DNA of 64,000 nucleotides from NCBI RefSeq assembly GCF_004123905.1, contig NZ_MZXW01000035.1:62001-126000 (forward strand). The letters are read 5' to 3'. Origin of the DNA: Bradyrhizobium betae. Lineage in GTDB: Bacteria; Pseudomonadota; Alphaproteobacteria; Rhizobiales; Xanthobacteraceae. The notes under the pieces are model-generated. The model saw nothing but the letters and a program-made list of their open reading frames with translations. It was not told the origin of the DNA and ran no database searches. Position numbers and translations under genes: made by a program. Positions 14,540 through 23,611 of this stretch are shown here, in pieces (position 1 is the stretch's first letter; each line of letters opens with the position of its first letter).

Positions 14540-14948
14540 GTTCGGCGCGAGTGAGTTTGCGTCCCGCCGGCACTCCCCCAAAGGGTCTCGCAAATTGCCA
14601 CTCCGCCGGCCAGCCAAAGGTAGCGGGACGAGGGCTTGTCTGCCCGCGATAGCGGACTCCCGGGGCGCCAGAACGGGCCGGCAACAGGTTCGGATGGCAA
14701 TTGGTTGAAGTGGCGTTGTGGGGCGTTGAACGCATGTCGGGCTCATCCCCTTGGGGGCGGATGGATCTGGACATGCCGGCCGGTCAAGAGGTGCTCGCAC
14801 CGATCGACCGCCGGGAGAAAAAGGGCCGGGCTCACCGGCTGAACTGCGAAGCCTTAGAGCCACCAGGCCCGACGGGACTCGCGAACCGAAATAACGATCC
14901 GGTCGCCTTGCGGAGGCGATCCGGCACAAAATAGGACGGGGCAAGACA
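14540..14948 (+). promoter_or_regulatory. Long, hairpin-rich 5' leader of nrdJ
   Basis: This non-coding stretch holds several inverted repeats. GTCCCGC (14561) pairs with GCGGGAC (14623). A GGTGC/GCACC hairpin lies near 14790, and CGCC TTGC GGAGGCG lies near 14910. Together they suggest a structured RNA leader. A cobalamin riboswitch would fit the B12 enzyme by theme, but I do not find its conserved B12 box. It does not look like tmRNA, RNase P RNA or SRP RNA either. The part from 14191 to 14460 shows nothing beyond AT-rich patches. Confidence 0.35.
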
Positions 14949-17900
14949 ATGCGGATCGAGCGGCGCCACACCACCACGGGACAGTCACCTTACGCTGGGA
15001 TCGAATTCCGGCAGACCACGTCGGAGATCAGGAATCCCGACGGCTCGGTCGTGTTTAAATTGGACGGCGTCGAGGTCCCGACCGAATGGTCGCAGGTCGC
15101 CTCCGACGTGCTCGCCCAGAAGTATTTCCGGAAAGCCGGCGTCGCCGCGCGCCTGAAGAAGGTCGAGGAAGAATCTGTCCCCTCCTTCCTGTGGCGCTCC
15201 GTGCCCGACACCGAAGCTCTCGCCCTGCTGCCCGAGAAAGAGCGCTATGTCAGCGAGCTCTCGGCAAAGCAGGTGTTCGACCGTCTCGCCGGCTGCTGGA
15301 CCTATTGGGGCTGGAAGGGCAAGTACTTCTCGTCCGACGAGGACGCGCAGACCTTTTACGACGAGCTTCGCTACATGCTCGCGATGCAGATGGTCGCGCC
15401 GAACTCGCCGCAATGGTTCAACACCGGGCTTCACTGGGCCTATGGCATCGACGGCCCCGGCCAGGGCCATTATTACGTCGACCCCTTCACCGGCAAGCTG
15501 ACCCGGTCAAAATCCTCCTACGAGCATCCGCAGCCGCACGCCTGCTTCATCCAGGGCGTCGGTGACGACCTCGTCAACGAGGGCGGCATCATGGACCTCT
15601 GGGTCCGCGAAGCCCGCTTGTTCAAATACGGCTCCGGCACCGGCTCCAACTTCTCGCGTCTGCGCGGCGAAGGCGAACGCCTCTCCGGCGGCGGCCGCTC
15701 AAGCGGCCTGATGAGCTTCCTCAAGATCGGCGACCGCGCAGCCGGCGCGATCAAGTCGGGCGGCACCACGCGCCGCGCGGCCAAGATGGTCGTCGTCGAC
15801 GTCGATCACCCCGATATCGAGACCTATATCGACTGGAAGGTGAAGGAGGAGCAGAAGGTCGCTGCCCTCGTCACGGGATCCAAGATCAACCAGAAGCACC
15901 TCAAGGCGGTGCTGAAGGCCTGCGTCAACTGCGAAGGCTCGGGCGACGATTGCTTCGACCCCGAGAAGAACCCTGCCCTCCGCCGCGAGATCAAGCTCGC
16001 GCGCCGCTCGCTGGTGCCCGACAACTACATCAAGCGGGTCATCCAGTTCGCCAAGCAGGGCTACAAGGACATCCAGTTCGACGTCTATGACACCGACTGG
16101 GATTCGGAAGCCTACCTCACCGTTTCGGGGCAGAACTCCAACAACTCGGTCTCGCTGAAAGACGACTTCCTGCGCGCGGTCGAGACCGATGGCGACTGGA
16201 ATCTCGTGGGACGCACGACGAAGAAGATCACCAAGACGCTGAAGGCGCGCGACCTCTGGGAAAAAATCGGCTACGCCGCCTGGGCGTCGGCCGACCCGGG
16301 CCTGCACTTCAACACCACCATGAACGACTGGCACACCTGCAAGGCGTCCGGCGACATCCGCGCGTCCAATCCGTGCTCGGAATACATGTTCCTGGACGAC
16401 ACCGCGTGCAACCTGGCCTCCGCGAACCTGCTGACGTTCTACAACACCGAGACCAGGCAGTTCGACGTCGCCGGCTACGAGCATCTCTGCCAGCTCTGGA
16501 CCATCGTGCTCGAAATTTCCGTGATGATGGCGCAGTTCCCGTCGCGCGCGATCGCCGAGCTCTCCTACGAGTTCCGCACGCTCGGCCTCGGCTACGCCAA
16601 CATCGGCGGCCTCTTGATGACCATGGGTCTGTCCTATGACAGCAAGGAAGGCCGTGCGATCGCCGGCGCGCTGACCGCGATCATGACCGGCATCACCTAC
16701 AAGACCTCGGCGGAGATGGCCTCCGAGCTCGGCACCTTCCCCGGCTACAAGAAGAACGCCGCGCACATGCTGCGCGTCATCCGCAACCACCGCCGCGCCG
16801 CCCATGGCCAGTCCAACGGCTACGAGTCGCTCTCGGTGAACCCGGTGCCGATGGACCTCGTCTCCTGCCCGCAGGCCGACCTCGTCACCCACGCGCAGGC
16901 CGCCTGGGATGCGGCGCTCGAGCTCGGCGAGAAGCACGGCTATCGCAACGCCCAGACCACGGTGATCGCGCCGACCGGCACGATCGGCCTGGTCATGGAT
17001 TGTGACACCACGGGCATCGAGCCCGACTTCGCGCTGGTGAAGTTCAAGAAGCTCGCCGGCGGCGGCTACTTCAAGATCATCAACCGCGCGGTTCCCGCAG
17101 CGCTCCGCGCGCTCGGCTATCGCGAGAGCGAGATTGCGGAGATCGAAGCCTACGCCGTCGGCCACGGCTCGCTCTCCAACGCCCCCGGCATCAACGCCTC
17201 GACGCTGAAGTCGAAGGGCTTTACGGACGAAGCCATCGCCAAGGTCGAAAAGGCCCTGCCGACCGCCTTCGACATCAAGTTCGCCTTCAACAAGTGGACC
17301 TTTGGCGAAGATTTTATTCGCGACCAGTTGGGCATCGGTGCCGAAGCCATTGCGGCTCCGGGCTTCGACCTGCTCCAGGCCGTGGGCTTCACCAAGCGCG
17401 AGATCGAGGCGGCCAACGTCCACATCTGCGGCGCGATGACGGTGGAAGGTGCCCCGCACCTCAAGGCCGAACATTACGCCGTGTTCGATTGCGCCAACCC
17501 CTGCGGCAAGATCGGCAAGCGTTACCTGTCGGTCGAGAGCCACATCCGCATGATGGCGGCAGCCCAGCCCTTCATCTCGGGTGCGATCTCCAAGACCATC
17601 AACATGCCGAACGACGCCACGGTGGAGGACTGCAAGTCCGCCTACATGCTGTCGTGGAAGCTGGCGCTGAAGGCCAACGCGCTCTATCGCGACGGCTCGA
17701 AGCTGTCCCAGCCGCTCAACTCGCAGCTCATCAGCGATGATGAGGACGAGGACGATGCGGTCGAGGCTCTCTACGAGAAGCCGATGGCGGCGCGTGCCGC
17801 CCAGGTCTCGGAGAAGATCGTCGAGAAGCTGGTCGAGCGCATCATCGTGATGCGCGAGCGCGAGAAGATGCCTGACCGCCGCAAGGGCTACACCCAGAAG

Positions 17901-18716
17901 GCGGTCGTCGGCGGCCACAAGGTGTACTTGCGCACCGGCGAGTATGACGACGGCCGTCTCGGCGAGATCTTCATCGACATGCACAAGGAAGGCGCAGCGC
18001 TGCGCTCCTTCATCAACAATTTTGCGATCGCGGTCTCCCTCGGTCTGCAATACGGCGTGCCGCTCGAGGAATATGTCGATGCCTTCACCTTCACCCGCTT
18101 CGAGCCGGCGGGCCCCGTGCAGGGCAACGACAGCATCAAGTACGCGACCTCGATCCTCGACTACGTCTTCCGCGAGCTCGCGGTGAGCTACATGTCGCGC
18201 TTCGACCTCGCCCATGTCGACCCGACCGAGTCGAATTTTGACGCGCTCGGAAAGGGTGTGGAAGAAGGCAAGGAGCCGGAGGAGCCGAACCACCAGGCGA
18301 CCAGGCTGGTCTCGCGCGGCCTCACCCGTTCCCGCACCGACAATCTGTTCGTGATGCGCAGCGGCTCCGCCGCGGTGGTCTCGGGCAACGACAGTGCTCC
18401 GACCGGCGGCAGCAAGGTCACGGCGCTGGCCGGGCACGGCGCGAGCGCACGGGTCGGCGATGTCCTGGAAGGCGCGGTCGCGCTGAAGCAGGAAGTGGCC
18501 CACGACCTCTCCCCCACGGAGAAGCTCGAAGCTCTCCAGTGGAGCAAGTCGGGCTCCGCCGCGCAGGCGGTGCCCAGCAAGGCCGAGCGCCGCGCCGAAG
18601 CCAAGGCCAAGGGCTACGAAGGCGAGATGTGCTCAGAGTGCGGCAACTTCACGCTGGTGCGGAATGGGACGTGCATGAAGTGCGATACTTGCGGCAGCAC
18701 GACGGGGTGTTCGTGA
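14949..18716 (+). CDS. nrdJ: Vitamin B12-dependent (class II) ribonucleotide reductase
   Basis: The 1255-residue cytoplasmic enzyme reduces ribonucleotides to deoxyribonucleotides using adenosylcobalamin, without needing oxygen or a separate radical subunit. The ten-stranded barrel holds the NPCSE motif (Asn474, Cys476, Glu478), where the thiyl radical and its partner residues lie, and PTGTIGLVMDCDTTG near 677. The last 30 residues form a zinc ribbon (CSECG...CMKCDTCGSTTGCS) carrying the reducing cysteines, as in other long alphaproteobacterial NrdJ proteins. ATG 14949 lies behind AGGACGGGG. It stands alone, followed by a hairpin. The upstream sites suggest NrdR control. Confidence 0.96.
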   Translation: MRIERRHTTTGQSPYAGIEFRQTTSEIRNPDGSVVFKLDGVEVPTEWSQVASDVLAQKYFRKAGVAARLKKVEEESVPSFLWRSVPDTEALALLPEKERYVSELSAKQVFDRLAGCWTYWGWKGKYFSSDEDAQTFYDELRYMLAMQMVAPNSPQWFNTGLHWAYGIDGPGQGHYYVDPFTGKLTRSKSSYEHPQPHACFIQGVGDDLVNEGGIMDLWVREARLFKYGSGTGSNFSRLRGEGERLSGGGRSSGLMSFLKIGDRAAGAIKSGGTTRRAAKMVVVDVDHPDIETYIDWKVKEEQKVAALVTGSKINQKHLKAVLKACVNCEGSGDDCFDPEKNPALRREIKLARRSLVPDNYIKRVIQFAKQGYKDIQFDVYDTDWDSEAYLTVSGQNSNNSVSLKDDFLRAVETDGDWNLVGRTTKKITKTLKARDLWEKIGYAAWASADPGLHFNTTMNDWHTCKASGDIRASNPCSEYMFLDDTACNLASANLLTFYNTETRQFDVAGYEHLCQLWTIVLEISVMMAQFPSRAIAELSYEFRTLGLGYANIGGLLMTMGLSYDSKEGRAIAGALTAIMTGITYKTSAEMASELGTFPGYKKNAAHMLRVIRNHRRAAHGQSNGYESLSVNPVPMDLVSCPQADLVTHAQAAWDAALELGEKHGYRNAQTTVIAPTGTIGLVMDCDTTGIEPDFALVKFKKLAGGGYFKIINRAVPAALRALGYRESEIAEIEAYAVGHGSLSNAPGINASTLKSKGFTDEAIAKVEKALPTAFDIKFAFNKWTFGEDFIRDQLGIGAEAIAAPGFDLLQAVGFTKREIEAANVHICGAMTVEGAPHLKAEHYAVFDCANPCGKIGKRYLSVESHIRMMAAAQPFISGAISKTINMPNDATVEDCKSAYMLSWKLALKANALYRDGSKLSQPLNSQLISDDEDEDDAVEALYEKPMAARAAQVSEKIVEKLVERIIVMREREKMPDRRKGYTQKAVVGGHKVYLRTGEYDDGRLGEIFIDMHKEGAALRSFINNFAIAVSLGLQYGVPLEEYVDAFTFTRFEPAGPVQGNDSIKYATSILDYVFRELAVSYMSRFDLAHVDPTESNFDALGKGVEEGKEPEEPNHQATRLVSRGLTRSRTDNLFVMRSGSAAVVSGNDSAPTGGSKVTALAGHGASARVGDVLEGAVALKQEVAHDLSPTEKLEALQWSKSGSAAQAVPSKAERRAEAKAKGYEGEMCSECGNFTLVRNGTCMKCDTCGSTTGCS

Positions 18717-18749
18717 GGGGGTAGCGAGCTAAGCACGACCAAACCAACG

Positions 18750-18774
18750 GGAGCGACGCAGCCTGCGTCGCTCC
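18750..18774 (+). terminator. Hairpin terminator after nrdJ
   Basis: GGAGCGACGCA (18750-18760) and TGCGTCGCTCC (18764-18774) form a perfect 11-bp stem with a three-base loop. There is no T-run right after it, but its position 34 bases after the nrdJ stop codon supports a terminator role. Confidence 0.6.
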
Positions 18775-18828
18775 TAGATCTTACAGAACAAATAGGGCAC
18801 AATCTTTTTTTTAGCTGTCGAGTTGCGT

Positions 18829-21189
18829 ATGTCCGACCTTACAGCCTCCCCAGACAAGGCTCCCATAGTCCGGTCGCAAATCGGACCGCGACCTCGACCC
18901 GTCGCGCAAGCGCAGCAAATTGACTATGCATTACACACTCTCGGATGGGCCTCCTTTCAAGACCTCTGCGCGTCCGTATTCGAAGTCGTTTTCAACCGGC
19001 CCGTGGCTGTCTATGCCAAGACGCACGACGGAGGACGCGACGGATCATTCAAGGGCCTTATCAATCATCCTTTAGAAGTCGGGGAAGCGCGAGATTCGAC
19101 GCTTCAGACCAAGCATGTAAGCCGCCCAGACGTATCCCTAACTCTCGCTCAACTAACCGAAGAGCGCGCGAAGGTACGTAAACTCGTCGAGCAGGGACGA
19201 GCACATAGTTACGTCGTGATGACTAATGCTACCGTTACAGCGACCGAAGCGCGGACTATCCAAGATGCTTTTCTCTCGGACGGCGCTTTAGAAGTCGAAA
19301 TCTTGGGCCGTGACTGGATCAACAAAAAAATACATGAACATCCAAAGATCCGCGCAACGGTACCCCGCCTCTACGGTTTAGGTGATCTTAGCTGGATCGT
19401 CGACGAACGTGCCATAGCCCAAGCGATGGAAGTGCTTGGATCTCTTGGTAACGACATGCGTTGCTACGTTCGTACCAAGGCACATCTAAAGGCAGTCGAT
19501 GCGCTGCTAAACCATGACTTTGTCTTGCTCATAGGCGAGCCCGCCGCAGGAAAATCAACAATTGCCGCGAACTTGGCTATGGCAGCCATTGATATTAGCG
19601 GCTGTGACGTTGTCCGCGTCACGGGCCCTTCGGACATCGTAAAGCACTGGAACCCTCACCAAAAGGATCGCTTCTTTTGGGTGGATGATGCGTTCGGTTC
19701 GACCCAATACAATCAGGAGTCGGCAGATCAGTGGAACAAGGTCCTTCCGACAATGGCCGCCGCGCTCAGATGTGGTAACCGCTTTGTTCTCACCTCACGT
19801 GACTACATCTGGCGTCGTGCTCTTCAGAATCTAAAGACTGAGTCTTTTAAGCCGCTCCTCGAAGGACGAGTAGTAATCTACACGGAAGACCTCACCAAAT
19901 CTGAGAAGGAGCGAATTCTTTACAACCATATCAAATTCGGTGACCAACCGCTCTTTCGCCGACAACAGATGAAGCCTCACCTTGAAGCGATTGCCGCTTT
20001 ACCTAATTTCAAGCCGGAGATTGCTAGACGGCTGGGAAGTTCGTTTTTCACGAAGGACTTAGCATGGACACGGGACGGACTCCAAAAATTCGTGGACGCC
20101 CCTCGCCAATTTCTAGCGGACATAATTCAGCAACTGGACCCCGCGGCGCGAGCGGCCGTCGCCCTGATATTTCTCAACGGCGGACGAGTCGCTTCTCCGA
20201 TCGAAGATGATCAGTCCACGCGAATCATCGAGGCAACATTGGGGGTATCATGCCCCGACATAAAACCCGCAATGGAGCATCTCAACAACACCCTGTTTCT
20301 CCATATAGTCGAAAGCGGACAGACATACTGGACCTACAAACACCCAACAATTGCTGACGCTTACGCAGAGCTAATTTCAGCCCAACCCGAACTGGTCGAC
20401 ATTTACCTCCGCGGCGCCAAACTCACCTCAATTCTCAATGAAGTTGTTTATGGCACGAAGACGTTGACGGGAGCCAAGCTCAGAGTATCCCGCAAACTCT
20501 ATAGTACGCTCGCCTCCCGCCTAGACGAAGCTTCGCCGAAAGCGCAGCGCTTTTTCCTATCGACTAGAGCGGACGCGGAATTCCGAAAGAGATATCTTGC
20601 AGAGCACCCACGAGCGCTGCTCCAAGATATCGATTTCTCAAACCCTCTAATCCGCGACCCACAGAGCCAATTCTTCGTATCCGCTGGCAGGGAAGGAAAT
20701 TTATCAGAAGCTTGTCACCGCTATATTGTTGACCGCTTCAAACAACAAATGACTAGCGTCGGAGATGTCACCTTTCTACTTAATGACGACTATGTCGCAT
20801 TTTTAGGACCCGTCGCTTACGCAGAGCTCTTGGATACTGCGCGCCTTGATCTGGCCCCTCGATATGCCGACATCATCGCAAGTTATGCGAGCGATTGCGA
20901 CCAGGATGATCCAGAAGGCTTTTTCAACGAAGATACACAAGCGTTGGAGGCGCTGGAAACGCTTTTTCCAAACGACAATGAGCTGGTATCTCATGTACTC
21001 GCCGCGCATTCCGCAATCGAGGAAGTTGTGAGTGAAGTTAGAGAGCGCCCTACTCGATCGGACGACGATGATTCATGGCATTACCATAGGGAAAGTTACT
21101 CGGGTGCGAGCTATCGATCTACGCCAGCCAACGGGTCACTTTTCTCTATCAACCAACCGAATTCCATATTTGATGACATTGATAAGTAA
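18829..21189 (+). CDS. Restriction-endonuclease-like / nSTAND3 NTPase, probable anti-phage protein
   Basis: This 786-residue protein joins an Mrr-like nuclease domain to a STAND ATPase. The N-terminal part (about 28-175) has the PD-(D/E)xK pattern: GWASFQDLC helix, HDGGRDG with Asp71, and LQTKH with Gln93 and Lys95. The ATPase (about 215-400) shows Walker A GEPAAGKST (236-244), Walker B FFWVDDAFG (282-290) and the nSTAND3-type LTSRDYIWRRA after it. The C-terminal 380 residues are helical and probably sense the trigger. Such proteins cut DNA after sensing phage. Codon use is visibly more AT-rich than in neighbours, a sign of transfer. ATG 18829 is preferred over TTG 18823. No partner gene is adjacent. 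Confidence 0.8.
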   Translation: MSDLTASPDKAPIVRSQIGPRPRPVAQAQQIDYALHTLGWASFQDLCASVFEVVFNRPVAVYAKTHDGGRDGSFKGLINHPLEVGEARDSTLQTKHVSRPDVSLTLAQLTEERAKVRKLVEQGRAHSYVVMTNATVTATEARTIQDAFLSDGALEVEILGRDWINKKIHEHPKIRATVPRLYGLGDLSWIVDERAIAQAMEVLGSLGNDMRCYVRTKAHLKAVDALLNHDFVLLIGEPAAGKSTIAANLAMAAIDISGCDVVRVTGPSDIVKHWNPHQKDRFFWVDDAFGSTQYNQESADQWNKVLPTMAAALRCGNRFVLTSRDYIWRRALQNLKTESFKPLLEGRVVIYTEDLTKSEKERILYNHIKFGDQPLFRRQQMKPHLEAIAALPNFKPEIARRLGSSFFTKDLAWTRDGLQKFVDAPRQFLADIIQQLDPAARAAVALIFLNGGRVASPIEDDQSTRIIEATLGVSCPDIKPAMEHLNNTLFLHIVESGQTYWTYKHPTIADAYAELISAQPELVDIYLRGAKLTSILNEVVYGTKTLTGAKLRVSRKLYSTLASRLDEASPKAQRFFLSTRADAEFRKRYLAEHPRALLQDIDFSNPLIRDPQSQFFVSAGREGNLSEACHRYIVDRFKQQMTSVGDVTFLLNDDYVAFLGPVAYAELLDTARLDLAPRYADIIASYASDCDQDDPEGFFNEDTQALEALETLFPNDNELVSHVLAAHSAIEEVVSEVRERPTRSDDDDSWHYHRESYSGASYRSTPANGSLFSINQPNSIFDDIDK

Positions 21190-21472
21190 CCGCGGCATCG
21201 CGCTAGACCAGCGAGGCGACATCCTAGGAATGAATTAGGCTTGCGCTGTCAGCACACTACATTCGCTCGTTTCTTGCCTATCCAACTTTCCGAGTCGCGT
21301 TTGTTGAACGGCCTCAATCAAACGCACTATCACCGTAATCGCCGATCGGTTCCGGCTTCGATGCCATCAACACCCCGCCACCGAATTGCCTTTGCGGCCG
21401 AGCCCTTCCCTCTTAAACTCCAGACACCGCCGGCACGAGTTCCGACGGGCCCGGTAGAAGCGGAGTCGAGTT

Positions 21473-21988
21473 ATGCCCAAACCGGAAAGCTTCCCGATCG
21501 AGACGATCTTCGTTCCCACGAAGTTGAAGAAGACCCTCAAACCCGAGACCGTCGCCGAGATCGCGGAAAGTATGCTGGACATCGGACAACAGGAGCCCAT
21601 TTCCGTTCGGCTCGACGGAGACCGCCTCGTTCTGGTCGAGGGACTGCATCGGTTAGAGGCCTGCAAGGCGCTCGGCGAGACAACCATACTCGGTGTCGTG
21701 GTACCGGCCGAGCTTGCTCAACCCAAGCCGCTGCTCGCCGAACGGCCCGAAGTCGAGGCAGAGCGCATCAAGATGGCGCGATTGAAACAGTTGCGCCTGG
21801 AGAAGGAAGCCGCGGAGGCGTCGACGGCCGCCTCGAGGAGCGTCAACGCAACGCAAGCGACGCGCAGCTATCAGGCGAAAGGCGTCCGCGACAATCCGAA
21901 GGCATCACCGGGCCGGACTGCGAAATCGGCGCCGAAAACATTGTCGGACTGGATCACGCAGCAAAAGGGCAGCGGCGGCCGCTATTGA
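21473..21988 (+). CDS. ParB/sulfiredoxin-like domain protein
   Basis: The 171-residue protein has an N-terminal ParB-like domain (about 8-85) with the fold's signature GIGQQEPISVR-like strand (here DIGQQEPISVRLDGD) and VEGLHRLEACKALGE, the GxHR loop that binds nucleotide in this fold. A basic, low-complexity tail of 80 residues follows, ending in DWITQQKGSGGRY. It is not a chromosome-partition ParB: there is no helix-turn-helix or dimer domain. Similar short proteins are found in mobile DNA and plasmids. It begins 283 bases after the STAND gene; that gap shows no clear motif. Any link with it is unproven. Confidence 0.65.
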   Translation: MPKPESFPIETIFVPTKLKKTLKPETVAEIAESMLDIGQQEPISVRLDGDRLVLVEGLHRLEACKALGETTILGVVVPAELAQPKPLLAERPEVEAERIKMARLKQLRLEKEAAEASTAASRSVNATQATRSYQAKGVRDNPKASPGRTAKSAPKTLSDWITQQKGSGGRY

Positions 21989-22153
21989 TTGCCGGCTCCG
22001 ACGGTGCACTAAATTCGTTCGCCGTGATCGAATGACGGTGACAGCCAACGCCCGTTGCTGCGGCGCTTGATGGATCGGAACTTATTCGACCTCCATGGCT
22101 TTGGAATGTACTGCCTCCGTGACCGGTGGGCAGTGACAAGTTGAGAGGCGAAA

Positions 22154-22384
22154 ATGTTCCTGACGGGACTTGGCGCGCTGCTCATCATCGGCGGACTCCT
22201 GTACATGCTGCGCGCCACGATTTGGCGGGGCCCATTGAGCGGTCGGGATTCCTCTCGACCGGTTCGGGGCACGCTGGAGCCGCCGCGCCGCGGCCTGGGA
22301 TTCCTTGGGATCGGATCGAACTGGCCGGGAATCGTTCTGATGGCCGCCGGTGTCGTGCTGATGGCGTCAGGCGCGAGCTTTTAG
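22154..22384 (+). CDS. Small two-span membrane protein
   Basis: I do not recognise this 76-residue protein. It has a first helix at the N-terminus (FLTGLGALLIIGGLLYML), a polar Arg/Pro-rich loop of about 30 residues, and a second helix near the C-terminus (WPGIVLMAAGVVLMASG). Both ends probably face the same side. GAGGCGAAA precedes ATG 22154. Similar short DUF-type membrane proteins are common in rhizobia, but I cannot assign a family. Confidence 0.65.
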   Translation: MFLTGLGALLIIGGLLYMLRATIWRGPLSGRDSSRPVRGTLEPPRRGLGFLGIGSNWPGIVLMAAGVVLMASGASF

Positions 22385-22573
22385 GGCTTGAATTACGCCA
22401 GTGCTGTCACCGTAACTGAGGGCGGCGATTGAGCCGCGGTGCGCCCTCCGCCCTGCCCCGAGCCCGCCATAATTTCTCCTTTGCGCGCGCGTTGTGTTGG
22501 ACAGCGGCGAGACCTATCCTTCCCAAGATCGGACTGCCTCCCATTGACGCCCGACCGGATGGAGAGCGCATCG

Positions 22574-23569
22574 GTGCCTGACACGAACGACCCCAAACCT
22601 GATATCGGCAAGCCTGATAGCGCCAAGCCTGATAGCGCCAAGCCCGATACCGCCAAGCCCGATACCAAGCCGGACGAGGCGCGCGCCGATGGCGGGCTGG
22701 CGCGGGCCTACGACCGGATCAAGAGCGCGGAGCAAGACCTTGAGCGGCTGGACCGGCTGGTTTCCGGAATGGAACGCGACGGCGAAGGCCCGCACGCCTC
22801 GCACGCAAGTCCTGCTGCGACAGCAGCAGGAATTTCCGGACACAAGCCGCCGACGCCGGATGCCAACGTCCCGAATGCCGGGCCTCGCGATCAAGGCCTG
22901 AAGGGAGATCGGACCATGGTGCGCGCTTTGATTGGTCTCGTGCTGGCGATCGGCCTTCTCGGTGCCGCCTTCGCTTCGCAATATCGCGATGAGGCCAAAT
23001 CGATCCTGGCACGATGGGCTCCGCCGGCCACGAGCACGCCCCCGCAAGCGACCGCGGCGGAAAGTCCGGCGCAGCCGCAGCCCGTGCTGCTGGCCGCTGC
23101 GGATGAGCCGAGCCCGGTGCCTGCGGCGCCGGCGAAGGAAACGAACAGCGCTCCCAAGCCTGCCACCACGGCGCCCGACCCGTCATCGTCCGAGCTCGCG
23201 CAATCGCTCAAGGCCATCACCAGCGAGCTTGCGAACATCAACGGCAAGCTCGAGCAACTGAAAAGCCGCAACGAGCAGACCCTGCGTGAACAGGCCGACA
23301 CCATTCAACAGCTCAAGGCGGCGCAGGAGAAGGAAGCGGCGGACAATGCACGTCTCGCCGCGCAGGTCCAGGCGCTGCAAACGCAACCGGCCGCTTCATC
23401 CACGCCTGCAGCCCCAAAGCCCGTCGTGCGAAGCGTGAACAATGATGCGGCTGCGCGTGCACGGCCGCATCTGCCGGAGCCCCCACCACCCCGGCGCCCC
23501 AGACCGCCGCGGGGGCCCTGGATGCCCCCGCCCTACATGGTCGACCCCTACGGCGATCCGGATTGGTGA
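22574..23569 (+). CDS. Membrane-anchored coiled-coil, proline-rich protein
   Basis: The 331-residue protein starts with a Lys-Pro-Asp-rich stretch carrying tandem KPDSA/KPDTA units (about 8-32), then a helix, one membrane span (VRALIGLVLAIGLLGAAFA, near 118-136), an Ala/Pro-rich linker, a coiled coil (about 210-270, LKAITSELANINGKLEQLKSR) and a proline-rich end. GTG 22574 is chosen because GGAGAG lies seven bases upstream; ATG 22559 is the alternative. A protein of the same design lies at 45935-46942. Function is unknown; the layout suggests an envelope-spanning or scaffold role. Confidence 0.7.
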   Translation: MPDTNDPKPDIGKPDSAKPDSAKPDTAKPDTKPDEARADGGLARAYDRIKSAEQDLERLDRLVSGMERDGEGPHASHASPAATAAGISGHKPPTPDANVPNAGPRDQGLKGDRTMVRALIGLVLAIGLLGAAFASQYRDEAKSILARWAPPATSTPPQATAAESPAQPQPVLLAAADEPSPVPAAPAKETNSAPKPATTAPDPSSSELAQSLKAITSELANINGKLEQLKSRNEQTLREQADTIQQLKAAQEKEAADNARLAAQVQALQTQPAASSTPAAPKPVVRSVNNDAAARARPHLPEPPPPRRPRPPRGPWMPPPYMVDPYGDPDW

Positions 23570-23611
23570 GCCCGCAAAGCGCGCGGGCCACCTGACGGAC
23601 CTATGCCCGTC

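Noticed and set aside
14701..14934. A 77-codon frame in the nrdJ leader as a leader peptide
   Set aside because: No ribosome site and no protein-like pattern; it lies in the hairpin-rich leader and is better explained as non-coding.
14540..14948. Cobalamin riboswitch or tmRNA before nrdJ
   Set aside because: No B12 box and no conserved riboswitch core could be found. No tag-coding frame and no tRNA-like T-arm with an acceptor stem were found either.
15699..18503. A 934-codon open frame on the minus strand, antisense to nrdJ
   Set aside because: nrdJ is certain on the + strand. The antisense product is of low complexity (Asp/Val/Arg-rich) and has no ribosome site.
21241..22035. A 264-codon frame overlapping the ParB-like gene
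   Set aside because: It is in another frame of the same region, while the ParB-like frame (21473-21988) has a recognisable domain.
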